A stretch of DNA of 64,000 nt. Source: Acidimicrobiaceae bacterium (GTDB lineage: Bacteria > Actinomycetota > Acidimicrobiia > Acidimicrobiales > RAAP-2). Every line of letters begins with the position of its first letter. The stretch's first letter is position 1. Under the pieces are notes generated by a model. It was not told the DNA's origin, did no database searches, and saw only the letters and a list, made by a program, of their open reading frames with translations. This document shows positions 30,187 through 39,116 of this stretch, one piece after another. The stretch covers positions 1 to 64,000 of the forward strand of contig CANGMP010000001.1 of the NCBI GenBank assembly GCA_947455165.1. Direction: 5' to 3'. A program made the translations under genes and the position numbers.

Positions 30187-30917
30187 TACCAGCTGGCGGT
30201 TGCCAGTTCGGCGCTGAGTCGAGAGAGCGCCAGTGCCGCCACCGCACCAATCACGATGATGGCGGGATTGGCGATCTCGGTATCGGCCAGTGCCGCAAGG
30301 TGAGTGCGAATCGTGCGCTGTGTTGACGTGTAGGCCCGCTCGATCACGGCGACCGGTGTGGCGTCATGCAATCCTCCGGCGATCAGCTGGCGCGCGATCT
30401 CGGCCCGATGCGCGACGCCCATCAGGACGACCAGTGTCAAGTCGGGATTGGCGAGCCGCTCAAACGAGTTGCACTCTCCGTCGAGAAGATGGCCCGTCAC
30501 GATGGTGACTCCACGAGACACTCCGCGGTGCGTCACGGGGATGCCCGCAGCCAGGGGGCCACTGAGCGACGACGAAAGGCCGGGGACAATGTCGCAGGCA
30601 TATCCGGCGGCGCGCAGCGCCATCATCTCTTCGCCACCTCGGCCAAAGACGAAGGGATCGCCACCCTTGAGGCGGACGATGCTCCTGCCAGTCGCCGCCA
30701 AGGCAACGAGGATGTCGTTAATCGACTCTTGACTCGAGGAACGACCTGGAGTTTTGCCGACGTCAATCATTTCTGCGTCGTCTCGCGCGAGATCGAGCAC
30801 CGATTGGTCGACCAGGCGGTCGTAGACAACGACATCGGCTTGGCCGAGGAGCCTCGCGGCCCGCACCGTGAGGAGATCGGCATCGCCGGGGCCGGCCCCG
30901 ATCAATGTGACGCTCAC
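30186..30917 (-). CDS. cobA: Uroporphyrinogen-III C-methyltransferase
   Basis: VTLIGAGPGDADLLTVRAARLLGQADVVVYDRLV, RLKGGDPFVFGRGGEE, PVTHRG. Confidence 0.96.
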   Translation of the reverse strand: MSVTLIGAGPGDADLLTVRAARLLGQADVVVYDRLVDQSVLDLARDDAEMIDVGKTPGRSSSQESINDILVALAATGRSIVRLKGGDPFVFGRGGEEMMALRAAGYACDIVPGLSSSLSGPLAAGIPVTHRGVSRGVTIVTGHLLDGECNSFERLANPDLTLVVLMGVAHRAEIARQLIAGGLHDATPVAVIERAYTSTQRTIRTHLAALADTEIANPAIIVIGAVAALALSRLSAELATASW

Positions 30918-32581
30918 TGCACACCTCGCCGGTGTGCGAAGTCACCAAAGGATTCGTTCTCGTCTCCACTGCTGGCCCACGCATCCAAGAGCGGTGCGAC
31001 AGTGGCGGCCAAGTCGACAACTTTCACCTTTTCAAACGCCAGGCTGGCCAGCCGGTCACCCCGCTTCGAACCACCGACGTAGATGTCATAGGTCGACTTG
31101 GTCCGGCCCACGATGCCGATCTCAGCAACGGCCGGACGGGCGCAACCATTTGGGCAACCGGTGACTCGCAGCGTTACCGGCCGCCGCGCCAGACCGCGCG
31201 TCTCGAGTGCTGACTCGAACTGCGAGACGATGTCGCTCAGAACTCGCTCAGACTCGGTAAGTGCCTGGCTGCAAGTCGGCAATGCCGGACAAGCCAGAGC
31301 GGATTTTTCAATTGGGCCCAAGTCCTCGGCACTGCGCACCCCGGCAGCCAGAAGCGCTTGTTGGACAAATGCCCGCTCGTCCTCTGTGATGCCGTCGATG
31401 ATGATGTCCTGCTGAGCCGTCAAGTAGAACCGGACCGGAAGAGCCGTGGCGAGTTGACGAAGTGCTGAGCGTGTTTGCGTGCGCTCGTCGTCGCGGATTC
31501 GACCAGCGGCGACCCGCACGCCAACTCGCCAGAGGCCGTCGCGGTGTTGCGACCAACCGAGGTGGTCGTGGCGGTCGAACTCAGTGGGTAGATCGAGCGG
31601 TGCCGCGAGACTCCGGCCGAGACGCTGCTCAATCTCGAGACGAAACGCGGGAAGACCGGCGTCGGCAACTACGTACTTCAGTCGCGCACGCTTTCGGTCG
31701 GTGCGATCACCAAGGTCCTTGTACGCATCGAGAACGGCCGCAATCACATCGTCCACGTCACTGCGAGGAACAAAAGCCAAGGGCTCACCGAGGCGCGCAA
31801 AGGTGTGTTCGTGGGCGTAATTTCTGCCGAGACCGCCGGCCACCACGAAGGTGTAGCCCTCCCCTAGTTCGGGGTGATTTCCAGGAATGAGTCCGAGGTC
31901 CTGGGCGTACACGTCGACACAGTTCTCACCGGGATTGGCAATGGCAATCTTGAACTTTCTCGGAAGGTACGTGTCACCGTAGAAGGCGTGTTCGGCCACC
32001 GTTTCGCGCGAAGCCGCCAACTGACCATCAACAAAGATCTCCCAGTGCGCCGTCGTCTTGGGGCGGAACTTGGTGGCGAGCGCCAGCGCTTGGTCGCGGT
32101 GCGAAGGGTCGTGGTGCGAGGCCTGCAGGTCTGGACACATGACGACATTGCGCACCACATCGCCACAGCCGCCGAAGGATGTCATCATGACTTCATCCAA
32201 TTCACGGGCGAGCTGGCGCAGATCCCCCTTCACCGTGCCGTGGTACTGGATGGCTTGTCGAGTGGTGAGTCGAATCGTGCCATCAGCGACCGAGTCGGCA
32301 ATGACGTCAATGGCAAGCCACTGTTCACTCGTCAGAAAGCCACCGGGAACGACGACACGAGTCATAAAGATGTGCTCGAGTTCCTCGCCGGCGAGCGATC
32401 GCTCTCGACGGACGTCTCGGTTGTCCTGGGCGTAGATGCCGTGGAACTTGAGGAGCTGCTCGCTATCGCCGTCGAACTTGGGCGACGAGTTCTCAAGCTC
32501 GTCATTCAGGGTGCCACGGAGGTAGTCGCTCGCGCGCTTAGCCACCTCAACGGCGGTCTCCTCTTTAACAATCTGCGTCAC
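30914..32581 (-). CDS. Siroheme [4Fe-4S] nitrite/sulfite reductase (assimilatory sulfite reductase hemoprotein type)
   Basis: LTTRQAIQYHGTVKGDL, CPALPTCSQALTESER, TGCPNGCARP; GTG 32581 preceded by AGGAGG. Confidence 0.93.
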   Translation of the reverse strand: MTQIVKEETAVEVAKRASDYLRGTLNDELENSSPKFDGDSEQLLKFHGIYAQDNRDVRRERSLAGEELEHIFMTRVVVPGGFLTSEQWLAIDVIADSVADGTIRLTTRQAIQYHGTVKGDLRQLARELDEVMMTSFGGCGDVVRNVVMCPDLQASHHDPSHRDQALALATKFRPKTTAHWEIFVDGQLAASRETVAEHAFYGDTYLPRKFKIAIANPGENCVDVYAQDLGLIPGNHPELGEGYTFVVAGGLGRNYAHEHTFARLGEPLAFVPRSDVDDVIAAVLDAYKDLGDRTDRKRARLKYVVADAGLPAFRLEIEQRLGRSLAAPLDLPTEFDRHDHLGWSQHRDGLWRVGVRVAAGRIRDDERTQTRSALRQLATALPVRFYLTAQQDIIIDGITEDERAFVQQALLAAGVRSAEDLGPIEKSALACPALPTCSQALTESERVLSDIVSQFESALETRGLARRPVTLRVTGCPNGCARPAVAEIGIVGRTKSTYDIYVGGSKRGDRLASLAFEKVKVVDLAATVAPLLDAWASSGDENESFGDFAHRRGVQ

Positions 32582-32605
32582 AGTGCCTCCTAATTGCAAC
32601 AAACC

Positions 32606-32624
32606 TTACTGATTTAGTCAGGAA
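32606..32624. promoter_or_regulatory. Candidate Rrf2/IscR-family operator in the divergent promoter region
   Basis: TTACTGATTTAGTCAGGAA; complement reads GACTAAATCAGT, close to the IscR type-1 core GACTRWWWYAGTC; imperfect dyad, 7 of 9 arm positions pair. Confidence 0.45.
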
Positions 32625-32773
32625 TTGGCACATCACCGCCTTCATCAGGGTTTTTGAGATTGAATGCCGTGGACAATTCGCCCATCTATGTCAATCTCAT
32701 TACAAAGGGCCGGGTCTGAACGTTCGGTTAGGGAATGACTACTACCTTCATAGAAATTGACGAAGGAGTCACC

Positions 32774-33667
32774 GTGTCGAATCAGAACTGGACCGTAGAG
32801 CCCATTACCGGCGCATTCGGTGCCGAACTCAGCGGACCGTTCTTGCGTGGCGTCACTGACCCCACCGAGATTCACGATCTCCTCGCCGAACACCTAGTGC
32901 TCGTCTTTCGCAACCAGAACTTGACTCACGCCGAACACTCTCGACTCGCCCACTTAATGGGTGAACCGACGCCGGCCCACCCCGTAGTGCCGGGACACCC
33001 CGACTACCCCGAAATGCTGATTCTCGACGCGGCGGCTGGTGGCAAGAACGCCATGTGGCACACCGATGTCACCTTCATTGAAAATCCGCCGCAGATGTCG
33101 ATCCTCGTCGCAGACGCGGTGCCACCGTACGGTGGCGACACGTTGTGGAGCGACACTCGCACTGCCTACGAGAAGCTGAACCCCGCCCTTCGCTCGGCAC
33201 TGACGGAGATGGAAGCCGTTCACCGCATCGCTCCCTTGGCGTACTGGGGCGAGCCCTTTGATACCGCACTCACGCGAGACGACGCCGACTACCTCTATGA
33301 ACTATCGAAGAAGCAGCCGCCGATCATCCACCCGGTGGTGCGCATTCACCCGAAGACCGGTCGGCCGTCACTCTTTGTAAACCCCGGCTTTACGAGCCAC
33401 CTGGTTGGTTGCTCGCGCATCGAAAGCCAGAATCTCCTCGCCCTTCTCTACGCACACCAGACCCAGCCGGAGTTCACTCTTCGCCACCGTTGGCAACTCG
33501 GCGACGTCTTGATGTGGGACAACCAAGCCACCATGCACTACGCAACCGACGACTACGTAAACGTCGATCGCCGCATGCGACGCATCACCTTGCGAGGCAC
33601 CAAGCCGACTAGCCCTACAGGAGTTGTTAGTCGTGTCGCGACCGATCCGCTGATTGCAGTTCGTTAA
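32774..33667 (+). CDS. TauD/TfdA-family Fe(II)/2-oxoglutarate dioxygenase
   Basis: NAMWHTDVTFIENPPQMSIL (HxD motif), distal His in QATMHYATDDY; SD GAAGGAG before GTG 32774 (ORF track starts 32735). Confidence 0.92.
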   Translation: MSNQNWTVEPITGAFGAELSGPFLRGVTDPTEIHDLLAEHLVLVFRNQNLTHAEHSRLAHLMGEPTPAHPVVPGHPDYPEMLILDAAAGGKNAMWHTDVTFIENPPQMSILVADAVPPYGGDTLWSDTRTAYEKLNPALRSALTEMEAVHRIAPLAYWGEPFDTALTRDDADYLYELSKKQPPIIHPVVRIHPKTGRPSLFVNPGFTSHLVGCSRIESQNLLALLYAHQTQPEFTLRHRWQLGDVLMWDNQATMHYATDDYVNVDRRMRRITLRGTKPTSPTGVVSRVATDPLIAVR

Positions 33668-34863
33668 GCCGTCTGACTCTTAGCGAGCGCAACGCCGGCG
33701 TAGAGCGCAATGCCGGCAGCCATGCCCGACTCATTGATTACCATGCGGTTTGAGTGGTTCGGTGCCGCCTCGAAGAAGTTGACGCCATCGGGGCAGAGCC
33801 CGAGAAAGACCATGGCCCCCGGCACCTTCTCCAGGACGTAACTGAAGTCTTCCGCTCCCATCACGGGAGTCGGCATCTCGAGGGCAAAACCTTCGCCAAG
33901 CACGCCGGTCGCCACCTGTCGAGACCAGTCGGCCACGGTGTGGTCATTGACGGTGACCGGGTAGCCGAGCTCAACATCAAACTCAGCCGTAGCGCCGTGA
34001 GCCGAGGCAATACCGTGCGCGAGCCGCTCGAGTTCGCCACGAACGTACTCACGCGTGAAGGCCGAGACTGTGCGAATCGTGCCGTGAATCTGCGCGCGTT
34101 CAGGGATGACGTTGCTGGTTGTTCCCGCAGTGACGTGCGCGATGGTGACTACCGCCGGGTCAAAGGCGTTGATCTTGCGAGTGACCATGGACTGAATAGC
34201 GAGAACGAGTTCACAGGCGATAGGAATCGGGTCGAGTGCGGCATGAGGTTGAGATGCGTGGCCGCCACGACCGACAATGTCGATGGTGATCTCGTCAGAC
34301 GACGCCATAATGGTGCCGCCGCGAGTGCCAATCACCTTGTTCGGTATTGAAGGTGTGACGTGGATAGCAAAGGCGAGGTCCGGCGTGCCAGCGACCTCGA
34401 GGAGTCCCTCTTCAATCATGATTTCAGCACCGCCGTGCCCTTCTTCACCGGGCTGGAACATGAAGACCACTCGGCCGTTTAGATCGTCCCTGCGGGCCAC
34501 CAGGAGCTTGGCAGCGTGGACGAGCATGGACGTGTGGGCGTCGTGGCCGCAGGCGTGCATGACGCCTTCGACCGTGCTCTTAAATGGCTCACTGGTGTCT
34601 TCGGGCATCGGGAGCGCGTCCATGTCGCCGCGCAGAAGCACTGTTGGCCCGGGGCGCCCCGTGTCGAGAACGGCCGTGACGCTGCTCAACGCCTTGCCCT
34701 TGATGATTGTCAGCCCCAAACCCTCGAGACCCTCAATGACTTTGGCCTGCGTCCGAGGCAAGTCGTTGCCGAGCTCGGGGTGCTGGTGAAGATCGCGCCG
34801 GAAGGCAATGGCGGCGGGAAGGAGTAGTTCAGCGTCGGCGAGAAGCCCAGTAAAAGTGTCCAT
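33664..34863 (-). CDS. M20 family amidohydrolase/peptidase
   Basis: RRDLHQHPELG, VMHACGHDAHTSMLV, FQPGEEGHGGAEIMIEEG, MGAEDFSYVLEKVPG. Confidence 0.95.
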   Translation of the reverse strand: MDTFTGLLADAELLLPAAIAFRRDLHQHPELGNDLPRTQAKVIEGLEGLGLTIIKGKALSSVTAVLDTGRPGPTVLLRGDMDALPMPEDTSEPFKSTVEGVMHACGHDAHTSMLVHAAKLLVARRDDLNGRVVFMFQPGEEGHGGAEIMIEEGLLEVAGTPDLAFAIHVTPSIPNKVIGTRGGTIMASSDEITIDIVGRGGHASQPHAALDPIPIACELVLAIQSMVTRKINAFDPAVVTIAHVTAGTTSNVIPERAQIHGTIRTVSAFTREYVRGELERLAHGIASAHGATAEFDVELGYPVTVNDHTVADWSRQVATGVLGEGFALEMPTPVMGAEDFSYVLEKVPGAMVFLGLCPDGVNFFEAAPNHSNRMVINESGMAAGIALYAGVALAKSQTA

Positions 34864-35032
34864 GCGCTAAGTGTACGAAGGGAGGTACGGAATTGAGGGT
34901 TTCGAACACCCCGTGAGAGGGCGTTAGACGAGATGTATTTTCTAGTAAATTATTCAAGTCTGTTGCGTTGCAGCAACCGGCAACGTCTCTCGAGTCTGTC
35001 GTGAAGCGTTCTACGAACCCCGAGTGTGAGCC

Positions 35033-36280
35033 GTGTCTACAGAAGAAGCGACAAAGACCGATACGTCATCGACCGTGAGTCGGTGGCACCCCAGTCAGTG
35101 GCAGTTGTGGAGTTACCCCACCAAGCCCAGTTTCCGTAACGACATCCAGGGCCTTCGCGCCATTGCCGTTATCTACACCGTCTTTTTCCACTTCGGTATC
35201 GCTCGCTACAGCACCGGTGTCGACATCTTCATGGTCATCAGTGGATTTGCGATTACCCGAGTTCTTCTGCGCAGCCGCCTGCAAAAGGGACAGGTTCTCT
35301 TTGACCTCAAGGGCTTTTACGCCCGTCGTGTTCGGAGAATTCTTCCCGTTTCCACACTCCTGCTGATTGTCACCATCCTCGCGGCCTACATCTGGCTCGG
35401 ACCCCTCGGTGGTGCGGGCGACGTCGCTACCGACGCCCAGTGGTCTGCCATTTTCCTTGAGAACTGGCACGCCATTGCCCAGAGCACGAACTATTTCGCT
35501 GACACTCAGACACCGTCGTTGCTCTTGCACTACTGGTCCCTGGGTTTTGACGAACAGTTCTATGTGGTCTACCCCATTGTCTTGATCGGCATCATGTCGT
35601 GGAGCCCTGAGCGCATTCGCCGCAAGGTCCTCGCCGGCACCCTGATGGCCGTGGTGGTTGCTTCGGCCATCTGGGCCATGATGCAGACCAGCAGCGACCC
35701 GCTCATCGCGTATCTTTCGACCTACACGCGCATCTGGGAGATTGCCCTCGGAGGCCTCCTGGCTCTCGTGCCCGAGGAGATCGCGTTCAAGAGCGAGAAG
35801 ATCAATGCGCTCATTGGTTGGATTTCGCTCTTCACCCTGTTTTTCGCCGGTTACTTCATCTACGCCGACGGGGTTCCGTGGCCCAACGCCATCTACCCCT
35901 GCCTGGGCACCCTGGGCATCATTTGGACGGGACGCCGTTCCGGCAAATGGGGCCCCAACGCATTCTTGATGCTCAAGCCGGTGGTCTACGTCGGCAACAT
36001 GTCCTACTCGCTCTACCTGTGGAACTACATCTGGCTCTACTTGCCGCTTCGCTTCGCTCTACCCGGAGTCACGATGTCGACCCAGGCCGTGGGACCCCGC
36101 CTTCTTCAGGTGGCCGCCGGGTTCCTCTGTGCGGTAATTACGTACCACCTCGTTGAGTGGCCGCTGCGTGAATCAACGCTGCTAGAGCGCAAGCTGTGGC
36201 TGAACATTCCAATTGGCTTTGGCATGATCGGCATTGTGTTCGTCGTGGCGTGGCTCTGCGGAACCTTCTGGCCCCTGTAA
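35033..36280 (+). CDS. Acyltransferase-3 family membrane protein, no fused SGNH domain
   Basis: SFRNDIQGLRAIAVIYTVFFHFGI, DIFMVISGFAITRVL, YWSLGFDEQFYVVYP; ends after the last TM. Confidence 0.94.
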   Translation: MSTEEATKTDTSSTVSRWHPSQWQLWSYPTKPSFRNDIQGLRAIAVIYTVFFHFGIARYSTGVDIFMVISGFAITRVLLRSRLQKGQVLFDLKGFYARRVRRILPVSTLLLIVTILAAYIWLGPLGGAGDVATDAQWSAIFLENWHAIAQSTNYFADTQTPSLLLHYWSLGFDEQFYVVYPIVLIGIMSWSPERIRRKVLAGTLMAVVVASAIWAMMQTSSDPLIAYLSTYTRIWEIALGGLLALVPEEIAFKSEKINALIGWISLFTLFFAGYFIYADGVPWPNAIYPCLGTLGIIWTGRRSGKWGPNAFLMLKPVVYVGNMSYSLYLWNYIWLYLPLRFALPGVTMSTQAVGPRLLQVAAGFLCAVITYHLVEWPLRESTLLERKLWLNIPIGFGMIGIVFVVAWLCGTFWPL

Positions 36281-36334
36281 CTGTTCTTAGCCATCCCCTC
36301 GGACTTATCCCCGAGGCGACTCTGTAGAGCGGCC

Positions 36335-37336
36335 TTAGAAGCCTTTGGCTCGCAAGACGGCCGTCCAGGTAGGGATAGTGGCCTTGCTGTACTCAATTGT
36401 GGTGTGGTCGACGTCTACGTAAATCAGCGTCGAACCCATTACTGGAGGACATATCTTGTTCTGGCAGAACCAGGTCGACGTGGGAATCAACGTGGCCTTG
36501 GCCGCCGCCGCTTCCGCAACATCTCGCGCCAACTTCTGGGTGTAACCACTGGCCACCGTGTTTGACGAGCAGACCTGAATGGCACTTGAGTGGAGCGCCA
36601 GGCACTTCGGTACGTCAGTCGGAAGAATTGGGCTCGTTCCAATGATGAAACGGCGCACCGCGGGCTGACCGGCAGTCATGGCGTTGAAGGCAGCGGTCAT
36701 GCCGGCGATCCACTGATTCTGAATGGCGGTGGTCTTGGTGACGAATGCGGCACCGCTGACCCCCATGATGGCGTAGGGGTTGAGCTTCTTGACAGCGGCC
36801 GGCAGGTTGGCGTGGAACGTGTTGCATGACACGTAGTTCGACGGGTCGGCAAATGGGCCAGTCTTGGTGGCGGTTACAAACGCCGTGGGGCAGCCGGGGA
36901 AGGTAAAAACGGCCAGCTTGTATCCGAGAGCAGCGAAGGCGCCGTCGAGGGCCGGCATCCAGTTGCCGGCGTTGGAGTCACCCCAAAGGACAACGGTCTT
37001 GGTTGCGGTCTTATTTCCGTAAATACACGGCTGGGGATTGGCAGCCTGCTCCGGGTGGTCATAGGGGTCACAGATTCGCTGGACGTAGCGACCACCAGAA
37101 AGAGCGAAGGGTGTTTGGGTGTGAATGTCGGCCAAGCTCGGCGTGAGGTTGGCCGGAACCTTTTGCAAATTGATCGATGCCAAAATGCGGCTCTCGAGTG
37201 ACGCGGGGGCTGCAACGGCATTGGCACCGGCCGCCAGGGTGAGCACACCGCAGCCGACCACTGCGGCGATCAAGGAGCGGAGGGACTTAGAGATTTTCAT
37301 CGGTTTCATTGCTTTCGATTGGGCCAATGTGTGCAA
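36335..37336 (-). CDS. Secreted SGNH-fold hydrolase/acetyltransferase-like protein
   Basis: Signal peptide MKPMKISKSLRSLIAAVVGCGVLTLAAGANA; VLWGDSNAGNW...; C-terminal YVDVDHTTIEYS (DxxH-like dyad). Confidence 0.8.
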   Translation of the reverse strand: MHTLAQSKAMKPMKISKSLRSLIAAVVGCGVLTLAAGANAVAAPASLESRILASINLQKVPANLTPSLADIHTQTPFALSGGRYVQRICDPYDHPEQAANPQPCIYGNKTATKTVVLWGDSNAGNWMPALDGAFAALGYKLAVFTFPGCPTAFVTATKTGPFADPSNYVSCNTFHANLPAAVKKLNPYAIMGVSGAAFVTKTTAIQNQWIAGMTAAFNAMTAGQPAVRRFIIGTSPILPTDVPKCLALHSSAIQVCSSNTVASGYTQKLARDVAEAAAAKATLIPTSTWFCQNKICPPVMGSTLIYVDVDHTTIEYSKATIPTWTAVLRAKGF

Positions 37337-37437
37337 CAGGCCAACATTCTAGAGATGAGAAGCTGCCTCTTTGAGTCAGCAGGGCGACCATCAGTCTCAC
37401 TCAGCTCGTGCTGCGACCGTGCCGTACGATTGCGTTA

Positions 37438-38442
37438 ATGACCCGTCGTCCTACCGCCCTGTTCGCCCTTGGCACGCTCCTCGTGGCCTGCGCGTTGCCA
37501 ATCAACTCCTCGTGGGCCGTCTCGTCTTCGGATAGACCGAGCCGGGCAGCGTTGGTTGCCATGGTTGCAAAGTCCGTCGGCCTGAGCTCGGTCGGGTCGC
37601 TTCAAGCCACCACGCCACCCCTGATGTCTCTAACGCCCGACGATGCATCGTTGCCGCCGCATCGTGTTGGGTGCTGGAGCAACAGCCTTTCCAACGCCTT
37701 GGCACGCAAGCCTGAAAAGACGTGTGCGTATGGAGATCTCAAGGCCAAGAATGTTCTGCTCCTAACGGGCGACTCAATTGCGGGCATGTGGCTACCCACG
37801 TTTAATGCCATTGGCCAGAGCCATCATTGGAAAGTTGTGTTTCTAGGGATGCGGGGATGCGCGCCGTGGGGCAGCCCGAACGATCCTTCGTTTGTGCTCT
37901 ACGGAACAATCACGACCCAGCAGTGCTCAACCTTTTCTGAGGAAGTGGCTCGCTGGGCCATTGATCACCGGCCGCGGGCGATTTTCTTGGCTGGTCGCGC
38001 CTACCCCAAGGGCAGAAACTTCGACAAGACGCCGGCCCTCGGGCCATTCAAGGTGGCGCTCGGCCAAGCGATGAAGAGACTGCGTCCGAGCGGTGCCTCG
38101 TTATTCATCATGGGGCCAACCCCTCGGTACAGCTACAAGACCGTAGGGCTCGAGCCGAAAGACTGCCTGGCCGGCCTGCGGGGGCTGAAGAGTTGCCAAC
38201 TCGCCCCGAAGGCGCTCATCCCCTCAACCGAGGCGACTGTTGAGCAGTACTACAACGACGCCAATCGCATTCACCTCGTCGACACCAGGCCGTTCTTTTG
38301 CACCAACAAAAAGTGCACCATCGTGGTGGCGGACCACAGTTCGCGACACCTCATCTACTTCGACGGCGTCCACATCAATCGGTACTACGCCGAGTGGATT
38401 TCCAATGCGGTTTGGGAGCTCCTCGCTCCCAACCTGAAGTAG
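37438..38442 (+). CDS. Secreted SGNH-fold hydrolase/acetyltransferase-like protein
   Basis: Signal peptide MTRRPTALFALGTLLVACALPINSSWA (ATG 37438, TACGAT 7 nt upstream); LLTGDSIAGMW; IYFDGVHINRYYAEW. Confidence 0.82.
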   Translation: MTRRPTALFALGTLLVACALPINSSWAVSSSDRPSRAALVAMVAKSVGLSSVGSLQATTPPLMSLTPDDASLPPHRVGCWSNSLSNALARKPEKTCAYGDLKAKNVLLLTGDSIAGMWLPTFNAIGQSHHWKVVFLGMRGCAPWGSPNDPSFVLYGTITTQQCSTFSEEVARWAIDHRPRAIFLAGRAYPKGRNFDKTPALGPFKVALGQAMKRLRPSGASLFIMGPTPRYSYKTVGLEPKDCLAGLRGLKSCQLAPKALIPSTEATVEQYYNDANRIHLVDTRPFFCTNKKCTIVVADHSSRHLIYFDGVHINRYYAEWISNAVWELLAPNLK

Positions 38443-38453
38443 TGACACACCTG

Positions 38454-38526
38454 TAGGGCCGGTGGGGATCGAACCCACGACCGAGGGATTATGAGTCCCC
38501 TGCTCTAACCACTGAGCTACAGCCCC
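38454..38526 (-). tRNA. tRNA with CAU anticodon, most likely tRNA-Ile2 (lysidine type); elongator Met not excluded
   Basis: GGGGCTGTAGCTCAGTGGTTAGAGCAGGGGACTCATAATCCCTCGGTCGTGGGTTCGATCCCCACCGGCCCTA; cloverleaf folds; A31-U39 pair, lacks the initiator GGG/CCC anticodon-stem signature. Confidence 0.93.
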
Positions 38527-38802
38527 TTTGACTTGGTACAAACTACCGCCGGTGACCGCGTCATCCTCGTAGCGGACAAAACCCCACCGTGCCAGGTGAG
38601 TCGCTCATCTTCTAGAGGCTGTCCGTAGCACTCAAGTGACGGCATCGTTTGCCTCGTTGGAGGAGCTTGCGCTGGCGCTTCGTGCAGTTCGCTAGGAGAC
38701 CACGGTTGCGGATGCAACGAGTCAAGAATCCGCCGCTTGCGACCATCCATTCGGTATTTTCGAAGTGGAGTGAGGATGTGAAGAATTTGAGGAAAATGGC
38801 CG

Positions 38803-38958
38803 ATGTCCCAGTGCCCAGAAGACCACAGTTCTAAAAGTGATCAAAACTCCTGCAAGACATGCGGGGAGCAGCTAAAGCCATACGGCACTCCTCGACCGGC
38901 CCAACCAGCCAACGGCTCGTCCCAGTCTTCAAGAACGGTGTGCTGTCTGGCTGCCTAA
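38803..38958 (+). CDS. Candidate small zinc-ribbon protein, 51 aa
   Basis: MSQCPEDHSSKSDQNSCKTCGEQLKPYG...; GAGGAA 8 nt upstream of the ATG. Confidence 0.4.
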   Translation: MSQCPEDHSSKSDQNSCKTCGEQLKPYGTPRPAQPANGSSQSSRTVCCLAA

Positions 38959-39110
38959 CTGCCTTGTTCATTGTTGGTGCAATTCTCGTTGGGCTGTTCA
39001 TAGACGGCTACCACATGTTTCGAGTGCAGAAAGGCGTAACAAACGCACCGAGAACTCCCCTTGGAATTCGAAACGCGCAGCGTGGGCTGGTGCAGCCCGT
39101 TGTACATTGA
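38940..39110 (+). CDS. Candidate small TM protein in the overlapping frame
   Basis: GTG 38940: MLSGCLTALFIVGAILVGLFIDGYHMFRVQK; overlaps the zinc-ribbon ORF in another frame. Confidence 0.35.
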   Translation: MLSGCLTALFIVGAILVGLFIDGYHMFRVQKGVTNAPRTPLGIRNAQRGLVQPVVH

Positions 39111-39116
39111 CGTCTT

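Noticed and set aside
31874-32593. 239-aa ORF opposite the siroheme reductase gene
   Set aside because: Antisense shadow of a conserved enzyme gene.
36281-36334. CCTCGG-acttatcc-CCGAGG hairpin between AT3 and SGNH genes as terminator
   Set aside because: Only about 6 bp and no U-tract; insufficient evidence.
38517-38750. 77-aa minus-strand ORF beside tRNA(CAU)
   Set aside because: Overlaps the tRNA, no recognisable domain or convincing RBS; likely chance.
38454-39116. tRNA-associated integration scar
   Set aside because: No integrase, direct repeat of the tRNA 3' end or other mobility gene found; kept only as a weak island hypothesis.
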